Shown here: in pieces, positions 40,101 through 40,922 of the stretch | How the letters are laid out: every line of letters starts with the position of its first letter | Numbering within the stretch: the first letter of the stretch is position 1 | From: Parietichytrium sp. I65-24A | Taxonomy: Eukaryota; Sar; Bigyra; Thraustochytrida; Thraustochytriidae | Reading direction: 5' to 3' | Assembly (NCBI GenBank): GCA_012862575.1 | Contig: BLSF01000132.1 | Location: 1-40,922, forward strand | Length of the DNA stretch: 40,922 bases | Program-made: the position numbers and the translations under genes | The notes under the pieces: generated by a model | Seen by the model: only the letters and a program-made list of their open reading frames with translations | What the model was told of the DNA's origin: nothing | Databases searched by the model: none

Positions 40101-40189
40101 TCCGAATCTCTCGCCGCGGCGAGAAGGGCCTCCTTGTCTGCCAACGACTCCAATTCCTCGTACGCTCTCAGGTACTTTTCGCCGTCCAT
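34151..40189 (-). CDS. Giant ankyrin-repeat protein with nucleotidyltransferase-like N-terminal region
   Basis: A 2,012-residue intronless protein. Residues 1-105 are acidic and low-complexity. Residues 108-330 are a conserved region that I recall from ankyrin proteins of fungi and protists. It has the layout of a pol-beta-type nucleotidyltransferase: AAGGSV (133-138), then ASDVDLFLYG (167-176) as the D-x-D motif, and a possible third acidic strand FDID (238-241), with SQFPYRHIQVVLRIY between. Ankyrin repeats then dominate from about 480 (YLGRSPLHIGLLSGATECCNFLLEEDLVD; GRSSLHLIAEYNRPDVLDALL) through to about 1830, with long charged insertions. Ankyrin units usually bind proteins. Whether the N-terminal region is catalytic is unknown. 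The ATG at 40189 is chosen; the frame runs upstream to a GTG, but through sequence duplicated at an assembly join. Confidence 0.93.
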   Translation of the reverse strand: MDGEKYLRAYEELESLADKEALLAAARDSENEDRALFARKRDSWEVPELDDPLKGLVAVFEDEEDGGEARFKDRKFFDEEENVPRLFDLGPEARSARRQTPATVASLNKFKEQFMMVFSCNELQFVNWDNVVAAGGSVSACVAPIPKEHDGSYIQRRKYYHEVAYGASDVDLFLYGLTPEQANKKLQEIYDSICTACPFEVICFRSAHAVTMVSQFPYRHIQVVLRIYNSPYEILAGFDIDSCTYLFNGKQVYTTPRGHYALMNGYNTVDMSRRSPSYENRLAKYASRGFEVLLPTFRRSAIDPSIFDKPWDVLHGLPKLVVLEQLRTPSERLEYQTRHHKESDAKTRLQNRRDKLKGQLERMEGLQGEDSNYATVFLPWGPGYNARQTLYMIRKKDIILNSPLVRESRPYYLHPCFFGTAQEVLSDCSPEDPEIPDDVPASEIRQYVRGELTWLEDDPGRQQVGSFNPITDKDWEEGTYFQGETMDVCEAVNANDLPALKATLDRLGPSWSQYTRDYLGRSPLHIGLLSGATECCNFLLEEDLVDPTLRLPDGRSSLHLIAEYNRPDVLDALLACVHRFEKRWQEYKAKPQSEKDAMAEAGEQPPRLVQLSDFVESLSFDQKWTALQLAVILGRFQVAKDLVEKFAAKVATPCNVSVVKKRDMYSDSRSEATYPLLALVPTQEPACTEMVSLLLDHGFDDFSHFLSTQNGHSLLHLFAIAENEVATEAVLNGLASRGRDAVIQRLLNWIDSDNKSPLVCAVQMGCMPIAKIFYELSPHLYVTSKMISDQRIAENTGSSSRSRYGHSNKVIDDQTQGHLLLLALENYVRAASHFHSYWGNSNKSSMFRSYFIYKRPLFLAHDSSSSSRVKLTAGKYTTGLERTGIFAETERAISPEMKKKASTNLDNAAEMLIWVLETNSSGKLGALKLQFPRMTNFANMRTGEKYSEWHQPSHKLKTYTAKDCLAAVLSTFAGEIYQIMRDDPEKKGQSDQNRQGLDEAIKLLEEYKRSSKADPYETLMLSLYVGHPMSEDTAKASQPKSKLSDEESAIYAQVQLEFYARMTLLTEILEQYERYEENDSGKTPPHTLEKSPSPTRLSARVQGFLGGLRRSSSSKNDKGRVKPLQGLFSSAKLKAVDGKTILDAGEKALRSGVGRSTNLHEVPSKTREEVKGLVLETYSVLNASFAAEVAKGIAGGLRYSAFVQRRARISPNISVKDTDGRILEAYKAAWNGNYEKVVELVKRTGEDELQLLMTVNGAGMSLLTLTIANADCSDRSAVAKELYELAMTFYEPPSEDKDAEDNQDDSRSRRVDNIKLMKASESHVYSENDDRGEVEEGDYLYGNDLNVSKVGELAKKQQKDNSKALKSKKCAICFHPAFLFFKMVPLSSSSLVEDLPSHLIEPIVKSLNDSLIPLVHFAILKNDPELLKFVLQVLSEVEIETNPLKTSFTDTSSISLLCAALDRVECMEMLIAFGAGGHDWEAAAGGLNLASFLQTSGTADEGSSRYKGMKTILDVKKGDNRKEEGKSGSQFSEVLPCTMMEVACAFGSQNMIKWIQEDFEHIEKLFKQFLRSSVPKMKARKKLSAFASAGLAQVSAKTSLLLSQAPELQDRVQTKEAYLAAVSVRAGRQGLTQMSCAGRSLFYYILQCNKPEMITWAVQQAHPEEQSRILNAPCLMGTLYCENGSSSFSLARGSRDNSADCEEYCPVHIAAARVDLNALAVLLELGADPLARTKISRLNPLQILRTQINFSSAWDAYWFRVAMDLYSRLAGEDVLQEALNHKDEDGLNCFQHICFSAKTQVLKELFDGSFSPEWVTEKFNNGQTVLNKQVIAGESQRGYSKDNYSVFTEEGCAKFSYLLQFASDDLVMRSEEAEGQTVLDQWLIILRQSLHLQNFDYTPHMSTFGGIADRSTLQKESAKEKIASFSRHPLAAYLKEVETNVIPRDFPDLEFVRDKLIQKLAKLSTSENTLSNSYFGHRTMEPAERRMREQFNFFKNLGEILKGPAVRFYADN

Positions 40190-40370
40190 TTTCGTTTGGC
40201 TGTCCACACTCACCCGCTCACTCACTCGTTCGCGTGCTTTCGAGGCACTCACTGCTGGNCTCCAATTCCTCGTACGCTCTCAGGTACTTTTCGCCGTCCA
40301 TTTTCGTTTGGCTGTCCACACTCACCCGCTCACTCACTCGTTCGCGTGCTTTCGAGGCACTCACTGCTGG
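40148..40370. repeat. 111 bp perfect direct duplication around a single N
   Basis: Bases 40148-40258 and 40260-40370 are identical and separated only by the N at 40259. The first copy includes the start codon region of the ankyrin gene, so the second copy contains a duplicate of that start. The simplest reading is a scaffold join of two contigs with overlapping ends that were not merged. Confidence 0.95.
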
Positions 40371-40922
40371 AAAAACGCTCGTGACGCGCCAACTCTATCG
40401 CTCAGCAGACTTCAAAAGCCGATGCTCGAGAACCCGCAAGGCCTTGCCCTGCAACCCTCCTCTCCGACACTTTGTCTTTCCCTTTGCCGATGCCTTTGTT
40501 CACTTGCATTAGTACACACAACACGACACAATACACACCCACATAGATGGATAGATAGATAGATAGGTAGATAGATAGCATCACAGATCATCACAGTGAC
40601 TCGTGGCAAGTTTGGCGAGTGAGTGAGTGGGCAACCCGTTCGAAGAGTTTCCCGTACTAGAGTTACTCCTTCTACAATGCCCTATAGGCTTTACGGAGGT
40701 AACGAGAGTGAGAGTGGGAGATTGAGAGTGAAGAAGCAAGCGACAGAGACCGAAACGTGTGGAGGAACTTACTGCTTTACTTTTTTAAAAGCGTGTTCAC
40801 GCGCCACGGAAGAAGAACTAACGGGGCTAGAGCCTTTCACAAGTGTGTCCTTACATTTCTTACTTTTTTAAATTGAAAAAAAGGGGGGTACTCGAGTACC
40901 TGATTCCTCGCGGTTCGTTGAT
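40371..40922. other. 5' flank of the ankyrin gene with a GATA microsatellite
   Basis: A GATA/GATG tetranucleotide tract spans about 40544-40578. No gene is supported to the window end. Confidence 0.6.

Noticed and set aside
39413-40562. Plus-strand frames running across the N
   Set aside because: Antisense to the ankyrin gene and extended artificially by the duplicated 111 bp at the assembly join.

Overview
The window is nuclear DNA from a unicellular eukaryote. The genes are monocistronic and intron-poor: three well-supported coding introns of 88, 145 and 93 bp, all GT..AG, plus a likely 281 bp intron in a 5' leader. Intergenic DNA is long and full of simple repeats. The products are eukaryotic: cytosolic-type tyrosyl-tRNA synthetase, a Sec66/Sec71-like translocon subunit, WDR89, a VIT1/CCC1 transporter, a UbiB/ABC1 protein with a mitochondrial-type N-terminus, Tudor and ankyrin proteins. 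PT(S/A)PT-type linkers in a secreted protein and purine-rich leaders suggest a stramenopile such as a labyrinthulomycete. That is an inference from style; no marker gene here settles the lineage.

Layout. Positions 1-21000 are relatively gene-dense and mostly housekeeping: TyrRS (+) and the Sec66-like gene (+); then on the minus strand a large double-Tudor nuclear protein, a VIT-family iron/manganese transporter and a two-exon NCS2-type permease; then three-exon WDR89 (+); then the ABC1 protein (-). A 1.3 kb block at 9600-10900 looks like a decayed Tc1/mariner-type transposase. Positions 21000-34000 are gene-poor and hold three minus-strand genes for predicted secreted proteins: one with Cys-rich repeats and a Ser/Thr-rich C-terminal half, one with a WGW-type domain, and one with a degenerate VWA domain on a PT linker. 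Between them lie what appear to be broken reading frames, a tiny dispersed repeat with direct repeats at its borders, and recurring palindromic motifs. Positions 34151-40189 carry one 2,012-residue protein joining a nucleotidyltransferase-like N-terminal region to a long ankyrin array. Just beyond its start codon a single N separates two perfect 111 bp copies of the same sequence, almost certainly an assembly join.

The genes do not form a pathway or operon. The most notable points are the TyrRS with a fused degenerate second catalytic unit, the NTase-like/ankyrin protein, the ABC1 protein with altered kinase motifs, the surface-protein region with gene debris, and the 10-bp phased motif array upstream of TyrRS. 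No tRNA, rRNA, CRISPR array or intact mobile element was found.
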